Below are positions 35,351 through 45,896 of a stretch of DNA of 64,000 nucleotides, piece after piece. The notes beneath the pieces were generated by a model. It did not search any database. It worked only from the letters and a program-made list of their open reading frames with translations, and was not told where the DNA came from. Source of the DNA: Sutcliffiella cohnii. Lineage in GTDB: Bacteria > Bacillota > Bacilli > Bacillales > Bacillaceae_I. A program made the translations under genes and the position numbers. The first letter of the stretch is position 1; each line of letters begins with the position of its first letter. The stretch is taken from contig NZ_CP018866.1 of assembly GCF_002250055.1 (NCBI RefSeq), forward strand, positions 4,541,001 to 4,605,000, read 5' to 3'.

Positions 35351-37323
35351 TCCTCTTTAGTACCTCCTTCAAAACATTGGTCTATTGCTTGCTGTAGTAA
35401 TTTCTCAGCCTCTTCTAAAGACATCTGTAGCTGTGTGGCAGCGTTTGTTAAATGCCCGCCACCCTGAAGATTTTCCATAATAATTTGAACGTTCATATCA
35501 CCTAATGATCGTGCACTAATTCCAACCTCTTCTGCTCCACGTTTAGCCAATACAAATGAAGTATGAATATCACTCATTGATAATAACGTATCTGCGGCCT
35601 GAGCGATTAAAATTTGGTCCACTACCGCCTCGTCTGTTCCTTTGGCAATAACAATTCCATCCCTATACACATAGGCGCTTTCAATTAACTTTGCACGTTT
35701 CACATAGTTGTCTAAGTCTTCCTTTAACAACTTTTGCACTAAAATCGTATCTGCACCTTGAGTTCGAAGATAGGATGCAGCATCAAACGTTCTTGAGCCC
35801 GTTCTTACGGTAAAGCTTTTCGTATCAACCATAATACCAGCTAATAATGCTGTCGCTTCAATCATTGAGATCTTGGAACGTTTTGGCTGGTATTGGATAA
35901 GCTCCGTTACTAGTTCTGCTGTAGAGGAAGCGTACGGCTCCATATAGACAAGTAGTGGATCTTCAATAAAATCCTCCCCGCGTCGATGATGATCAATGAC
36001 AACCACTTTATCAAGCTTATTTAACACTTTTTCATCTATTACCAATGATGGTTTATGAGTATCTACAACTACTAATAACGTATCCTGTGATGAAATTTCA
36101 TAAGCTTCTTCAGGAGTAACGATACGATCCCAAAGTGATTCATGTTCTTTCATTACTTCTAAAAGGCGACGAATCCCCACATCAATTTCTTGATGATTTA
36201 AAATAATATAGGCTTCTTTTTGGTTTAATTGAGCAACTTTCGCAATTCCTATTGCAGCTCCAATCGCATCCATATCCGGATAGCGGTGCCCCATTATTAA
36301 CACTTTATCACTATCATTAATAATCTCTTTTAATGCATGAGAGATAACTCTAGCTCTTACACGTGTTCGTTTTTCTACTGGATTTGTTTTTCCACCGTAA
36401 AAGCGAACTTTACCATTCGTTTGTTTTATGGCAACTTGGTCTCCACCCCGACCTAATGCTAAGTCTAAGCTCGATTGCGCCAACTGACCTAACTCTGGCA
36501 ATGATGGGACACCTGTTCCAATTCCAATACTCAATGTTAATGGTAAGCTTTGCTTAGATGTTTGTTCTCGCATTTCATCTAATATAGAAAATTTACTTTT
36601 CTCTAATTTACTTAAAATATGTTTGTTAAAAATGGAAATATAGCGCTCAGCGGATACTCTTTTTAAGTATACTCCATTTTCAAGTGCCCACTTATTTAAT
36701 ATTGACGTTACTTGGCTATTTAACGACCCTCTAGATTGATCATCCATGCCTTGCGTTACTTCATCGTAATTATCCAAAAAGATTGTTCCAATAACAGTCC
36801 GCTCATCTTCATAAAGACGTTCTATTTGAACTTGTTCTGTTACGTCAAAGAAGTATAATAATCTTTCTTCTCTTTTGAGCACTATTTTGTATTTTCTATC
36901 AAAAATAGAAATAATCTCATTATCCTTTTCCTGCTGTTTTAGAAAAGGAATTAAATCATCAGCAACCTCGTATAACGAGCGACCAATTAACGTGTCTTCT
37001 TGGTAGCTAGAGGCTATAAAAGGATTTGCCCACTCTATTTGATAATCATCGTTAAACAGCATGATTCCAATTGGCATCTCCATTAATGCTTCTTCGCCTA
37101 CTTTTTTAAGACGGTAAGATAAAGTGGATATGTATTTTTCGACTTCTTGTTTAGAAGCTGCTTCTACTTTTACGTAATAATAAACAACTAAACCGAGAAG
37201 AATAAATCCTCCTATCCCAATTAGCCATTGGAAAAACATAAGCGCAATGTTTAAACAAGCCGCTAAAGCTAACAACGTATAGAAAGGATGCCTAAAGCGC
37301 TGTATTTCTAAGTTATTAGGCAT
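35347..37323 (-). CDS. gdpP: Cyclic-di-AMP phosphodiesterase GdpP (YybT)
   Basis: A membrane-bound c-di-AMP phosphodiesterase, 658 aa. Two N-terminal helices (about 13-28 and 30-50) are followed by a heme-binding-type PAS domain (about 62-150), a degenerate GGDEF domain (about 170-300; its signature is RGGDQVAIK rather than GGDEF) and a DHH/DHHA1 module (about 335-650). The DHH motifs are intact: [23 protein letters not shown] and [11 protein letters not shown]. It hydrolyses c-di-AMP to pApA and controls osmotic and wall stress. AGGAG precedes the ATG; yybS is upstream and rplI downstream. Confidence 0.96.
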   Translation of the reverse strand: MPNNLEIQRFRHPFYTLLALAACLNIALMFFQWLIGIGGFILLGLVVYYYVKVEAASKQEVEKYISTLSYRLKKVGEEALMEMPIGIMLFNDDYQIEWANPFIASSYQEDTLIGRSLYEVADDLIPFLKQQEKDNEIISIFDRKYKIVLKREERLLYFFDVTEQVQIERLYEDERTVIGTIFLDNYDEVTQGMDDQSRGSLNSQVTSILNKWALENGVYLKRVSAERYISIFNKHILSKLEKSKFSILDEMREQTSKQSLPLTLSIGIGTGVPSLPELGQLAQSSLDLALGRGGDQVAIKQTNGKVRFYGGKTNPVEKRTRVRARVISHALKEIINDSDKVLIMGHRYPDMDAIGAAIGIAKVAQLNQKEAYIILNHQEIDVGIRRLLEVMKEHESLWDRIVTPEEAYEISSQDTLLVVVDTHKPSLVIDEKVLNKLDKVVVIDHHRRGEDFIEDPLLVYMEPYASSTAELVTELIQYQPKRSKISMIEATALLAGIMVDTKSFTVRTGSRTFDAASYLRTQGADTILVQKLLKEDLDNYVKRAKLIESAYVYRDGIVIAKGTDEAVVDQILIAQAADTLLSMSDIHTSFVLAKRGAEEVGISARSLGDMNVQIIMENLQGGGHLTNAATQLQMSLEEAEKLLQQAIDQCFEGGTKEE

Positions 37324-37348
37324 TAATTTTCAGCTCCTAGTTTCCAAT

Positions 37349-38284
37349 TTACTTACCAGCTAAACGTTTCCTTAACTCAAACCCAATATCAATGATACCT
37401 ACCATTCTTATTATATAAAGGATAGGTGGAACAAGGAAAGAGGTAATAACAATTATAATTGGAATTGCTTTAGCCCATCGTTTAATATGCGCTAAGAAGA
37501 AGAGGAAAGAAAATCCTTGTACTGTCATCGCTAACATTAGTATGTACATTAAGTTTAATGTTGCTAAATGCAGCATTGACCCTTCTTCCATTTGCATAAA
37601 AGAAAATAGCAGAACTACTAAATAATACCACAATAAACTTTTTGGTAATACTAACTCCCTAAACGGAGGAAAGAAAGGTACTTCATACTTCATCCTTCTT
37701 AAAAAGAAAGCAGATAACCATTGAGAAATAAATGCAAAGGCAATTGAAGTCGTAACTAGCAAGGATGGTAGTAAATATAAGAACATCGTTGTCATTTCTT
37801 CAATTCTTGTTATTACTTCGTCCATTTGTTCTTGCCCCACAACTGCTAGCATACTTTCAACCATTTGGATCGACTCGTTTGTAGTCGTACTAATAATTTC
37901 TGTAATGTTGAGCTCAAATAGAACCATCGTTAAGACGTAGAATATAAGAAAGTTCGCTAAATAAACACCGGTTGTAACACCTAACACTTTATATCTACTT
38001 GCTTTTTGACTATATAGATGTCCTATTGCAATTCCAGCTGTACTTGTAGGTAAGCTTATCATTAAAGCAATTGGTGACCCGAAAAGAATCGCTAGTATGT
38101 TAGCTAACACGACAACACCTAATGAGTGCTTCCACCCATATTTATTCGCATAAAAAACAAACGGTAACACCATTGCAATCATTGTTATGGTGCCAATTAT
38201 AGGTATGTAAATGGTAATAAGTAAAAGGACTACATATATAGCTAAAAGAATAGCACCCTCTGTTAATCTTTTTGTTCCATTCAT
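37349..38284 (-). CDS. yybS: DUF2232 membrane protein YybS
   Basis: A 311-aa multispanning membrane protein of the DUF2232/YybS family, with about seven or eight hydrophobic segments. It resembles the S-component-like proteins of energy-coupling transporters. LTEGAILLAIYVVLLL at the start and the final MVGIIDIGFELRKRLAG are typical. It precedes gdpP by 25 bases and they probably form one operon with rplI, as in B. subtilis. Function unknown. Confidence 0.85.
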   Translation of the reverse strand: MNGTKRLTEGAILLAIYVVLLLITIYIPIIGTITMIAMVLPFVFYANKYGWKHSLGVVVLANILAILFGSPIALMISLPTSTAGIAIGHLYSQKASRYKVLGVTTGVYLANFLIFYVLTMVLFELNITEIISTTTNESIQMVESMLAVVGQEQMDEVITRIEEMTTMFLYLLPSLLVTTSIAFAFISQWLSAFFLRRMKYEVPFFPPFRELVLPKSLLWYYLVVLLFSFMQMEEGSMLHLATLNLMYILMLAMTVQGFSFLFFLAHIKRWAKAIPIIIVITSFLVPPILYIIRMVGIIDIGFELRKRLAGK

Positions 38285-38390
38285 CTATTTTTCTATCCTC
38301 CTTATTAACTACTTACTATTTTACCCTAAAATAAAAGGAACATATGTTACTTTTGCTTATAAGAGGATAAATTCGCTAAATAACTAAACT

Positions 38391-38431
38391 GTAAAAAAGA
38401 AGGCAGCAAGATTATCTCTCACTGCCTCCTC
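38391..38431 (-). terminator. Terminator of rpsF-ssb-rpsR
   Basis: Minus strand GGAGGCAG pairs with CTGCCTTC (one wobble), followed by six T. Confidence 0.85.
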
Positions 38432-38439
38432 TTTATTTA

Positions 38440-38697
<258 letters not shown>

Positions 38698-38714
38698 TTA
38701 TTCTTTATTCCGTA

Positions 38715-39239
38715 TTAGAACGGTAAATCGTCATCAGATATATCTATTGTTTGTCCCTCATTTGCGAACGGGTCATCATCAAGACGTGTAAAGCCTTGAT
38801 TGCGGTTGTTATTATTAGAACCGCCTCGTTGGTCATGGTTCTGATCATTTCCAAATGGAGAAGAACCGTACCCTTGATTTTCATTGAAATTAGGGCGACT
38901 TCCACCGCCGCCAGAAGCATTTCGTGGTTCAAGGAATTGAACACTTTCCGCTACTACTTCTGTTACGTATACACGACGTCCATCTTGACCTTCATAATTA
39001 CGTGTTTGCATACGACCATCTACTCCTGCTAAACTTCCTTTTTTCAAGAAGTTGGCAACATTCTCAGCTGGTTTTCTCCATACAACACAGTTAATAAAAT
39101 CTGCTTCTCTTTCACCTTGTTGGTTTTGAAAAGCTCTATTAACTGCTAACGTAAATGTAGCTACAGCTACTCCACTTGCAGTATAGCGTAATTCAGGGTC
39201 TTTCGTAAGACGACCTACTAAAACAACGCGATTTAACAT
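38715..39239 (-). CDS. ssb: Single-stranded DNA-binding protein SsbA
   Basis: A 174-aa SSB that coats single-stranded DNA at forks and recruits partners. The OB fold spans about residues 1-105 ([42 protein letters not shown]). A Gly/Asn/Gln-rich linker follows. The acidic tail ends DISDDDLPF, the partner-docking motif. The start at 39239 has GGGGGAG upstream; the frame is open ten codons further. In Bacillus this rpsF-ssb-rpsR operon also responds to DNA damage or competence from a separate promoter; no such site was identified. Confidence 0.97.
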   Translation of the reverse strand: MLNRVVLVGRLTKDPELRYTASGVAVATFTLAVNRAFQNQQGEREADFINCVVWRKPAENVANFLKKGSLAGVDGRMQTRNYEGQDGRRVYVTEVVAESVQFLEPRNASGGGGSRPNFNENQGYGSSPFGNDQNHDQRGGSNNNNRNQGFTRLDDDPFANEGQTIDISDDDLPF

Positions 39240-39284
39240 CAGAACCACTCCCCCTTTTAACAACCCCACGAAGAGGAATATATA

Positions 39285-39572
39285 TTATTCGTTTTCTTTA
39301 ATTACGATATGACGGATGATGTCTTCGCTAATTTTAGCTAGACGATCAAACTCTTGAACAGCAGCAGCTTCAGATGCTACTTTTAAGATCATATAGTAAC
39401 CGTCGCGGAAATCATTGATTTCGTAAGCTAAGCGGCGTTTTCCCCACTCTTTTACTTCAGCAATTTCAGCACCATTTTCAGTTAAAATTCCGTTGAAACG
39501 CTCAACTAAAGCTTTTTTAGCTTCTTCCTCAATGTTTGGACGGATGATATACATAACTTCATACTTTCTCAT
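39285..39572 (-). CDS. rpsF: 30S ribosomal protein S6
   Basis: A 95-aa S6 protein, partner of S18. [12 protein letters not shown], the signature [19 protein letters not shown] and the end DIIRHIVIK are clear. AGGAGGTGA lies 6 bases before the ATG at 39572; the upstream frame extension of 17 codons covers the leader hairpin. First gene of rpsF-ssb-rpsR. A structured leader at 39582-39620 occludes the ribosome site, consistent with S6:S18 feedback. Confidence 0.97.
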   Translation of the reverse strand: MRKYEVMYIIRPNIEEEAKKALVERFNGILTENGAEIAEVKEWGKRRLAYEINDFRDGYYMILKVASEAAAVQEFDRLAKISEDIIRHIVIKENE

Positions 39573-39581
39573 CACAGTCAC

Positions 39582-39620
39582 CTCCTTTTGGTCTAAACGG
39601 CCCATATAAAGGGCAAGGAG
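39582..39620 (-). promoter_or_regulatory. S6:S18-binding leader hairpin of rpsF
   Basis: Minus strand CTCCTT (39615-39620) pairs with AAGGAG of the ribosome site (39582-39587), enclosing GCCC/GGGC and a bulge containing CCGTTTAGACC. A hairpin with a CCG bulge that binds the S6:S18 complex is a known autoregulatory motif in rpsF leaders. Confidence 0.75.
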
Positions 39621-39656
39621 CAATTAATTAAATTAATAAATTACTCACGATACAAC

Positions 39657-39685
39657 ATTATAACAGATAATATGAATCAGCGCAA
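39657..39685 (-). promoter_or_regulatory. Sigma-A promoter for rpsF-ssb-rpsR
   Basis: Minus strand -35 TTGCGC, 17-base spacer, perfect -10 TATAAT. Confidence 0.8.
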
Positions 39686-39688
39686 GAC

Positions 39689-40789
39689 CTATACGTTGAA
39701 TCGGAAATGGATTACATCTCCGTCTTTTACTAAATACTCTTTACCTTCTAAACGTACTTTTCCAGCCTCTCTTGCAGCCCCCATTGATTTTGCATCTAGT
39801 AGGTCCTCATAAGAAACAGTTTCTGCACGGATAAAACCTCTTTCAAAGTCCGTATGGATAATGCCAGCACATTGTGGAGCTTTCATTCCTAATCTAAATG
39901 TCCATGCACGAACTTCTTGTTCTCCAGCTGTAAAATAAGTTGCTAAACCTAGCAAGCTATATGCAGCACGTATTAATTGATCTAAACCAGATTCTTCAAT
40001 TCCTAGCTCTTCTAAGAACATTGCTTTCTCATCAGCATCTAATTCTACTATTTCAGACTCAATTTTTGCACAAACAACTATTACTTCTGCTCCTTCATTC
40101 CCGGCAAATTCACGTACTTTTTGTACATATTCATTATCAGATGGATCAGCTATGTCATCTTCGCTTACGTTCGCTACATAAAGAACAGGTTTGCTAGTTA
40201 ATAAATGCATCCCTTTAACAAATTTAGCTTGCTCTTCTGTCACTTCCACTGTGCGTGCAGGTAGCTCATTTTCTAGAGCTTCTTTTAGCTTCACTAAAAC
40301 TTCGTGCTCATAAACAGCCTCTTTATCTTTTTGCTTAGCTAATTTCGCTACACGCTCTAGACGTTTATCTACTGATTCTAAGTCCGCTAAAATTAACTCT
40401 AAATTAATTGTCTCAATATCTGCGATTGGATCGACTTTACCAGAAACGTGAGTAATGTTCTCATCAGCAAAACAACGAACTACATGGCAAATTGCATCTA
40501 CTTGACGAATATGAGATAAAAATTTATTACCTAATCCTTCGCCTTTACTTGCTCCTTTTACGATTCCAGCAATATCTGTAAATTCGAAATGAGTCGGTAC
40601 TGTTTTTTTCGGTTTTACTAATTCTGTTAATTTTTGAAGGCGATCGTCTGGAACATCTACAATTCCGACGTTCGGATCTATTGTACAGAACGGGTAGTTT
40701 GCAGACTCCGCTCCTGCTTGTGTAATTGCATTAAATAATGTTGATTTCCCTACGTTTGGTAGACCAACAATACCAGCTGTTAAAGCCAT
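39689..40789 (-). CDS. ychF: Redox-regulated ATPase YchF (YyaF)
   Basis: An Obg-family P-loop protein, 366 aa, that binds ATP and associates with ribosomes and stress responses. G1 is GLPNVGKSTLFN, G3 DIAGIVKGAS, and the NKxD-equivalent is altered (VANVSEDD), as is normal for YchF. A coiled-coil follows (about residues 130-170), then a C-terminal TGS domain ending YLVKDGDVIHFRFNV. The ATG at 40789 has AAGGAG 8 bases upstream; a GTG three codons earlier is less likely. It neighbours rpsF as in B. subtilis. Confidence 0.96.
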   Translation of the reverse strand: MALTAGIVGLPNVGKSTLFNAITQAGAESANYPFCTIDPNVGIVDVPDDRLQKLTELVKPKKTVPTHFEFTDIAGIVKGASKGEGLGNKFLSHIRQVDAICHVVRCFADENITHVSGKVDPIADIETINLELILADLESVDKRLERVAKLAKQKDKEAVYEHEVLVKLKEALENELPARTVEVTEEQAKFVKGMHLLTSKPVLYVANVSEDDIADPSDNEYVQKVREFAGNEGAEVIVVCAKIESEIVELDADEKAMFLEELGIEESGLDQLIRAAYSLLGLATYFTAGEQEVRAWTFRLGMKAPQCAGIIHTDFERGFIRAETVSYEDLLDAKSMGAAREAGKVRLEGKEYLVKDGDVIHFRFNV

Positions 40790-40966
40790 TTTATCCACTC
40801 CTTAAAAAGTACGTTTACGCATACTTAACCTTTACCAATTATAGATAGTAAATGGTGAAAAGACAAGCTGTATTACTTTTGGAGGTGATAGGTTTCATTT
40901 ATATAATTGAAAATCTGTTTTTGTTTAATAAAGATTTTGTTTGGCTTAATTTTTTAAATTCCAACA

Positions 40967-41001
40967 AAAAAACTTACCAATATTTAGTCGGTAAGTTTTT
41001 T
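40967..41001 (-). terminator. Terminator of yyzM
   Basis: Minus strand AAAAACTTACCGAC... forms a stem (AACTTACC/GGTAAGTT), followed by seven T. Confidence 0.85.
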
Positions 41002-41005
41002 GTAT

Positions 41006-41021
41006 TGTTTCACGTGAAACA
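41006..41021. promoter_or_regulatory. parS site (perfect)
   Basis: TGTTTCACGTGAAACA matches the Bacillus parS consensus TGTTNCACGTGAAACA exactly. It lies between the yyzM stop and its terminator. Spo0J (encoded at 44109-44963) should load here and spread. Confidence 0.95.
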
Positions 41022-41022
41022 T

Positions 41023-41220
41023 TTACTGTTCGTGTTTCACTAAAATTTTCTTAATTTTTCGTGCGAAGTCTTTTCTTGGCATCATAATGCTATGTTCGCA
41101 ACCTTCACACTTTATTCGGATATCCATTCCCATTCGAATAATTTTCCAACGGTTTGTACCGCAAGGATGTTGCTTTTTCATTTCCACTATATCATTTAAT
41201 CCAAATTCTTTATCTACCAT
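41023..41220 (-). CDS. yyzM: DUF951 family protein YyzM
   Basis: A 65-aa DUF951 protein. FGLNDIVEMKKQHPCGTNRW, then KCEGCEHSIMMPRKDFARKIKKI, are conserved; the cysteines C19-type PCG and CEGC may bind metal. I chose the ATG at 41220, which begins MVDKEFGLND and has GGAGGAAACAGG upstream. In B. subtilis it sits between ychF and the yyaC/spo0J region, as here. Function unknown. Confidence 0.85.
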   Translation of the reverse strand: MVDKEFGLNDIVEMKKQHPCGTNRWKIIRMGMDIRIKCEGCEHSIMMPRKDFARKIKKILVKHEQ

Positions 41221-41347
41221 TTCCTGTTTCCTCCTACCCCACTTGCTATTCATACTCGCTATGGAAATATTCGGTATACCGTTCATTAATATATTTATTA
41301 TAAATCGAACTGAATCAGAATTCTAGCATATTTATAAAAGAAAGAGT

Positions 41348-42361
41348 TTAATTGCGGTTAACGATTGGATATAACAGGATTGATGCAAGTAAATATAAAT
41401 TCACGATCCCAAATAAGGGATAAAGTATAGCAACTAATGTTGAAAAACCGAATGATGTAAAGGGAACCATTAGTACAAGAATAATGAAACATATTCCCCA
41501 TACGGGTAGAGAAACATAACTACGAATCCGTGTGATAATTCCCATAAGTTGAGATGCTGCTGTCGTATAAATAGCAACCCAAAGTAACAACGTCATAAAA
41601 AAGAACATATAATATGGATAGCTTTGGATAATAGCAAATAGAGGAATCTCAAAGAACTCTAACTTACTCTCAACCGTTATAAGTGCTCGATTATATAAGT
41701 ACGAAATACTCCCTAATAAAACACCACTTCCTATGCTAGCAATATATATTTCCCGTTTTTGTTTTACTTCACTTCCAACCGCTGACAGCACTGCAATTAA
41801 CGGTAGTATATTTAACGCTGTAAATGTAAAGGCACTTGGCCAATTATTTTGCTCGTTTAAGGATAGCTTGAAATTCGCTGCAACTTCCGTACTTGTAAAT
41901 GTTATTAGCACAGCAGCTAACGCAATTACAATAACAGGCAACATAAATGTATTAACTGTAATCATTCCCTTAACACCATAGACAAATACTACAAACAGTA
42001 GTATGCAAATAATAAAAATTCCCGTCCAATATGGTATGGAAAATACTTCTAATGCAGCCCCACCACCAGCTAGCATTACTACAGTTGTCATAAATAAATA
42101 GACTATAATAATTACATCATATGCAGAAGCTAATTTTGGACCAATAATCTTCTTTAACACTGGTGAAAAATGTTCCGACTTTTCCTCCACACTTACCGAC
42201 ATAATAATATAGCTACACACAATAAATAATAACGAAAACAAAAAAATAGCTAGTCCGCTTTCTACACCAAAAAATTGCCAAAGTTCCCTACCCGAAGCAT
42301 ACCCTGCTCCAATTACAGTACCTAAAATTAAAAACATCCATTTAAGACCGTTCTTCAACAT
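41348..42361 (-). CDS. YkvI-family membrane protein
   Basis: A 337-aa integral membrane protein with about ten helices, of the YkvI family (distantly related to the amino acid/nucleobase transporter fold). The N-terminus LILGTVIGAGYASGRELWQFFG contains the unwound GAGYASG helix break typical of substrate-binding sites in this fold. It is monocistronic between yyzM and the divergent yyaC. Substrate unknown. Confidence 0.78.
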   Translation of the reverse strand: MLKNGLKWMFLILGTVIGAGYASGRELWQFFGVESGLAIFLFSLLFIVCSYIIMSVSVEEKSEHFSPVLKKIIGPKLASAYDVIIIVYLFMTTVVMLAGGGAALEVFSIPYWTGIFIICILLFVVFVYGVKGMITVNTFMLPVIVIALAAVLITFTSTEVAANFKLSLNEQNNWPSAFTFTALNILPLIAVLSAVGSEVKQKREIYIASIGSGVLLGSISYLYNRALITVESKLEFFEIPLFAIIQSYPYYMFFFMTLLLWVAIYTTAASQLMGIITRIRSYVSLPVWGICFIILVLMVPFTSFGFSTLVAILYPLFGIVNLYLLASILLYPIVNRN

Positions 42362-42586
42362 CCTTCCTCCTAATACATACTCTTTATTTCAATGCACTAC
42401 TAATCTTCCTTGCAATTACTTTCTAAACAATAAGTTTTTCTAGTAAAAATTTCACTCATCCGATCAATAACTCACAACACTCTTATCTATCTATTAATTT
42501 TCCAATAAAAGAAAACAATGATATTGATGTATAGAATTTGGAAAAGAGCCGTATACTGTTACTACTATTAACAAGGAGTGGAACCT

Positions 42587-43210
42587 ATGAATCTAAAATC
42601 TAACTTTTTTGACAAGAAAAGTGATATTACGAGGATTGCACATGATGCTAAAGATGCTCCTGTTAGCATTGCAAAAGCATTACAAGATTTAATGCCTCGT
42701 TTTATTACTCTACGTCCGATCGTGATCGTCTGTATTGGGACCGATCGTTCAACTGGTGACTCATTAGGTCCACTTGTTGGAACAAAATTAAGAGAATATA
42801 ATTCTCCTTCTATACATGTATATGGCACATTGGACGACCCTATTCATGCAGTTAACCTAGAAGATAAAATAGATCAAATTATGAAGCTTCATCCGAACCC
42901 TTTTATTATTGCAATTGATGCTTGTTTAGGTCGTTTAAAAAGTGTTGGACAAATTACAGTTAGCGATGGGCCTGTTATGCCTGGGGCAGGTGTAAAGAAG
43001 GATTTACCTCCAGTTGGCAATATACATTTAACTGGAATTGTAAATGTTAGTGGGTTTATGGAGTTTTTCGTTCTGCAAAACACAAGACTAAGTTTAGTAA
43101 TGAAGATGGCTAATACAATTGCAGCTTCTATTTCCGAACTCTCACTCAATATAGAAAGAAAAGATTTACTATCTGATTTCGATACCGACCAAGAGCAAAT
43201 GAATTCATAA
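42587..43210 (+). CDS. yyaC: Spore protease-like protein YyaC
   Basis: A 207-aa protein of the YyaC family (DUF1256), related to germination protease GPR. Conserved segments are IVCIGTDRSTGDSLGPLVG (about residues 46-64), GTLDDPIHAVNL and IAIDACLGRLKSVGQ; acidic residues in these resemble the GPR active site. Found only in endospore formers, where it is expressed during sporulation. The ATG at 42587 has AAGGAG 8 bases upstream; an in-frame GTG at 42578 lies inside that site. It is the only rightward gene in this part of the left arm. Confidence 0.92.
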   Translation: MNLKSNFFDKKSDITRIAHDAKDAPVSIAKALQDLMPRFITLRPIVIVCIGTDRSTGDSLGPLVGTKLREYNSPSIHVYGTLDDPIHAVNLEDKIDQIMKLHPNPFIIAIDACLGRLKSVGQITVSDGPVMPGAGVKKDLPPVGNIHLTGIVNVSGFMEFFVLQNTRLSLVMKMANTIAASISELSLNIERKDLLSDFDTDQEQMNS

Positions 43211-43265
43211 TTTACCGTTTCGCACGATGTAAAAAAAAAAAATGGAGCTTTTTTCCAACTTAAAA

Positions 43266-43301
43266 CAAAAGGCACCCATTTAGTAAAATGGATACCTTTT
43301 G
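43266..43301 (-). terminator. Terminator between yyaC and the DUF554 gene
   Basis: CAAAAGG/CCTTTTG arms (43266-43272/43295-43301) with an inner CCCATTT/AAATGG stem. T-rich flanks on both strands suggest it acts in both directions. Confidence 0.7.
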
Positions 43302-43305
43302 TTTG

Positions 43306-44028
43306 TTATATTAATATAATATTATTCGAAACAAAATAATAACCTGTAACAATTAGTGCAGCTACTAATAAACCTGGCAATAAGTTCGCAACACGAATTG
43401 AAGTTAATCCAATTAAGTTCAATCCGATTGCCATAATCATCACTCCGCCAGTTGCTGTTAGCTCGAAAATATATAAATCTAACAATTCACTAGATACATA
43501 TTTATCAATTTGAGTAGCAGATAATGCGATAACTCCTTGATACAGCATCACTGGAATTGCCGAAAAAAGAACTCCAATCCCTAATGTTGTCGTTAAAACT
43601 ATACTCGTAAAGCCATCAATAATGGATTTAGTATATAAAACGGTATGATCTCCTCTAAGTCCGCTATCTAGTGCACCTACAACTGCCATTGCACCTATAA
43701 CAAATATAAGTGTAGCTGAAACAAAGCCTTTCGATATAGAACCTTCCTGTCCATTTCCAAACCGCTTCTCTAGCCAATTACCTAAAGAATTTAACTTTCC
43801 ATCTAAGTCCCACCATTCTCCTAATACCGCTCCAATAACAAGACTTATTATAACAATTAACATTTGCGTACTTTTAAATGCCATTTGTGTTCCAATTACA
43901 AGGACAAATAAACCAATTACTTTCATTACTGTTTCTTTCGTATTTTCTGGAATTTTCGTAAGTAACTTACCTAATAAAGTACCAATAATGATACATAATC
44001 CATTAACAATTGTACCGAGGAGCACCAT
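43306..44028 (-). CDS. DUF554 family membrane protein
   Basis: A 240-aa membrane protein of the DUF554 family (YdfK/YqgA type), with about seven hydrophobic segments. Typical segments are LLGTIVNGLCIIIGTLLGKL at the N-terminus, GAVLGEWWDLDGKLNSLGNWLEKRF, and ATGGVMIMAIGLNLI near the C-terminus. I chose the ATG at 44028 (MVLLGTIVNG) rather than the upstream in-frame codon at 44055, because the protein then starts at its first helix as in homologues. It sits downstream of spo0J after a terminator. Function unknown. Confidence 0.82.
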   Translation of the reverse strand: MVLLGTIVNGLCIIIGTLLGKLLTKIPENTKETVMKVIGLFVLVIGTQMAFKSTQMLIVIISLVIGAVLGEWWDLDGKLNSLGNWLEKRFGNGQEGSISKGFVSATLIFVIGAMAVVGALDSGLRGDHTVLYTKSIIDGFTSIVLTTTLGIGVLFSAIPVMLYQGVIALSATQIDKYVSSELLDLYIFELTATGGVMIMAIGLNLIGLTSIRVANLLPGLLVAALIVTGYYFVSNNIILI

Positions 44029-44086
44029 ATTAACTTCTCTTCCTTCCTTTTTCAAAAAGTATATTAATAAATTGCTTTATTATTAA

Positions 44087-44121
44087 CTAAAAAAAGAAAC
44101 CATCTTAATTAGATGGTTTCA
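44087..44121 (-). terminator. Terminator of soj-spo0J
   Basis: Minus strand GAAACCATCT pairs with AGATGGTTTC (44096-44105/44111-44120), followed by TTTTTT. It overlaps the spo0J stop. Confidence 0.9.
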
Positions 44122-44963
44122 TCCGATGTATTTAATATTTCTAAAAGGCGATTTAAATCATCATCGGAATAAAATTCTATTTCAATTTTCCCTTTATTTT
44201 TATTTCTTTTTATATTAACAGGTGTACCAAAGCGACTTCGTAGTAAAGATTCATTTTGCTTTATAAATGGATCCTTCACCTTTTTTTCTAATGTTTCACG
44301 TGAAACATTTTCATTCACTTGTTGAACAAGTTGCTCTAACTGTCTTACATTTAAATGATCACCTAACGTTTTTTCAACAATAGGCTTTATTTTTTCTTTT
44401 TTCTTTACTGCTAGTAACGCCCTACCGTGACCCATCGAGAGTTTCCCATCAGACATTAATTCTTGTACATATTTAGGAAGTGCTAATAATCTAACATGGT
44501 TCGCGATATGAGGACGACTTTTACCAAGTCTACTTGCAAGCTGCTCTTGAGTTAAGTTCAACTTATTCATTAATATTTGGTATGCACTAGCTTCTTCTAT
44601 TGGAGTTAAATCTTCACGTTGTAGATTTTCTAATAAGGCTAGTTCCATCATTTGCTGTTCAGTAAATTCCCGAACTATTACAGGCACTTTATCTAACTTT
44701 GCTTCTTTAGCAGCACGGAATCTCCGTTCACCCGCAACAATCTCATAACCTTTTATACTTTTTCTTACGATTATTGGCTGCAATATTCCGTGTTCGATAA
44801 TAGAATCTCTTAATTCTTCAATTGCTTCTCGATCGAATACTTTTCGAGGTTGATAAGGGTTCGGTCGAACTTCCTTTAAACTAATCTCTTGAACTACTTC
44901 ATCTTCTGAAGATTCAATAGAAGGAAATAAAGCATTGATTCCTTTTCCCAGCCCTTTAGCCAT
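44109..44963 (-). CDS. spo0J: Chromosome partitioning protein Spo0J/ParB
   Basis: A CTP-dependent DNA clamp of 284 aa that loads at parS, recruits SMC and regulates Soj. The N-terminal ParB/CTPase domain has [12 protein letters not shown] and [11 protein letters not shown] (the CTP/GERR motif). The helix-turn-helix parS-binding region is [23 protein letters not shown] (split here for length: [23 protein letters not shown]), and a C-terminal dimerisation domain follows. The ATG at 44963 overlaps the end of soj. Its own coding sequence contains a perfect parS (44292-44307). Confidence 0.97.
   Translation of the reverse strand: MAKGLGKGINALFPSIESSEDEVVQEISLKEVRPNPYQPRKVFDREAIEELRDSIIEHGILQPIIVRKSIKGYEIVAGERRFRAAKEAKLDKVPVIVREFTEQQMMELALLENLQREDLTPIEEASAYQILMNKLNLTQEQLASRLGKSRPHIANHVRLLALPKYVQELMSDGKLSMGHGRALLAVKKKEKIKPIVEKTLGDHLNVRQLEQLVQQVNENVSRETLEKKVKDPFIKQNESLLRSRFGTPVNIKRNKNKGKIEIEFYSDDDLNRLLEILNTSDETI
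44292..44307. promoter_or_regulatory. parS site inside spo0J (perfect)
   Basis: TGTTTCACGTGAAACA, the exact consensus, embedded in the spo0J reading frame (codons for NVSRETL). An intragenic parS in spo0J is also known in B. subtilis. Confidence 0.95.
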
Positions 44964-45717
44964 GAGCAATCACTTCCTTTGCTAAATCAATATATACTTC
45001 AGCTCCGCGTGATTTTGGATCATAAATAATAATAGGTTCTCCATGACTTGGCGCTTCACTTAATCGTACATTTCTTGGGATGATTGTTTTATAAACTTTA
45101 TCCTGGAAATACTTTTTCACTTCTTCAATTACTTGAATACCTAAGTTTGTTCTCGCGTCAAGCATTGTTAATAGTACACCATCAATCATTAACTCTGTAT
45201 TCAAGTGTTTTTGAACTAATCGCACAGTGTTTAACAGCTGACTTAAGCCTTCTAGTGCGTAATATTCACATTGAACAGGGATAATAACAGAGTCAGATGC
45301 GGTTAGTGCGTTGATTGTTAATAATCCTAAAGAAGGTGGACAATCAATGATGACATAGTCATATTGTTGTTTTACTTCATCTAGTGCTCTTTTTAGACGT
45401 ACTTCCCTTGAAATAGTTGAAACTAATTCTATTTCTGCCCCCGCTAATTGAATGGTAGCAGGTATTATAGATAAGTTCTCTACTTTTGTTGGAATGATGA
45501 CATTTTTTGCTTCGACATCATCTACTAAAATATCATAAATACATTGTTCTACTTCTGATTTATCGACACCGACACCACTAGTAGCGTTTCCTTGTGGATC
45601 AACGTCAACGAGAAGTACCTTTTTTCCTATGTATGCTATACATGCTCCTAGATTAACAGATGTAGTCGTTTTACCGACTCCACCCTTTTGGTTAGCAATA
45701 GCAATAATTTTGCCCAT
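44956..45717 (-). CDS. soj: ParA-type ATPase Soj
   Basis: A Walker-type ATPase of 253 aa that dimerises on DNA, controls DnaA and helps origin segregation. The deviant Walker A is [10 protein letters not shown] (residues 9-18, with signature lysine K11), switch [10 protein letters not shown] and switch [10 protein letters not shown]. It is followed by spo0J with an 8-base overlap. The ATG at 45717 gives [13 protein letters not shown], the standard N-terminus; AAGGTAGGTG lies upstream. Confidence 0.97.
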   Translation of the reverse strand: MGKIIAIANQKGGVGKTTTSVNLGACIAYIGKKVLLVDVDPQGNATSGVGVDKSEVEQCIYDILVDDVEAKNVIIPTKVENLSIIPATIQLAGAEIELVSTISREVRLKRALDEVKQQYDYVIIDCPPSLGLLTINALTASDSVIIPVQCEYYALEGLSQLLNTVRLVQKHLNTELMIDGVLLTMLDARTNLGIQVIEEVKKYFQDKVYKTIIPRNVRLSEAPSHGEPIIIYDPKSRGAEVYIDLAKEVIAHG

Positions 45718-45767
45718 GCTGGCACCTACCTTCAAGATAAAACATACTTTTAATAGTTACTTTTTTT

Positions 45768-45795
45768 ATTTTATCATGAATTAACAGAAAGTTAA
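45768..45795 (-). promoter_or_regulatory. Candidate promoter for soj-spo0J
   Basis: Minus strand -35 TTAACT (45790-45795), 16-base spacer and extended -10 TGATAAAAT (45768-45773 core). Confidence 0.6.
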
Positions 45796-45896
45796 CTTGT
45801 TTTTCATCGAAATATAATGGAAACACGAAATTTTTATATAGTTGTTATTAAATCGTTATCGAAATGAAACATTTTTTTGCTAATGTTGGTGTAATA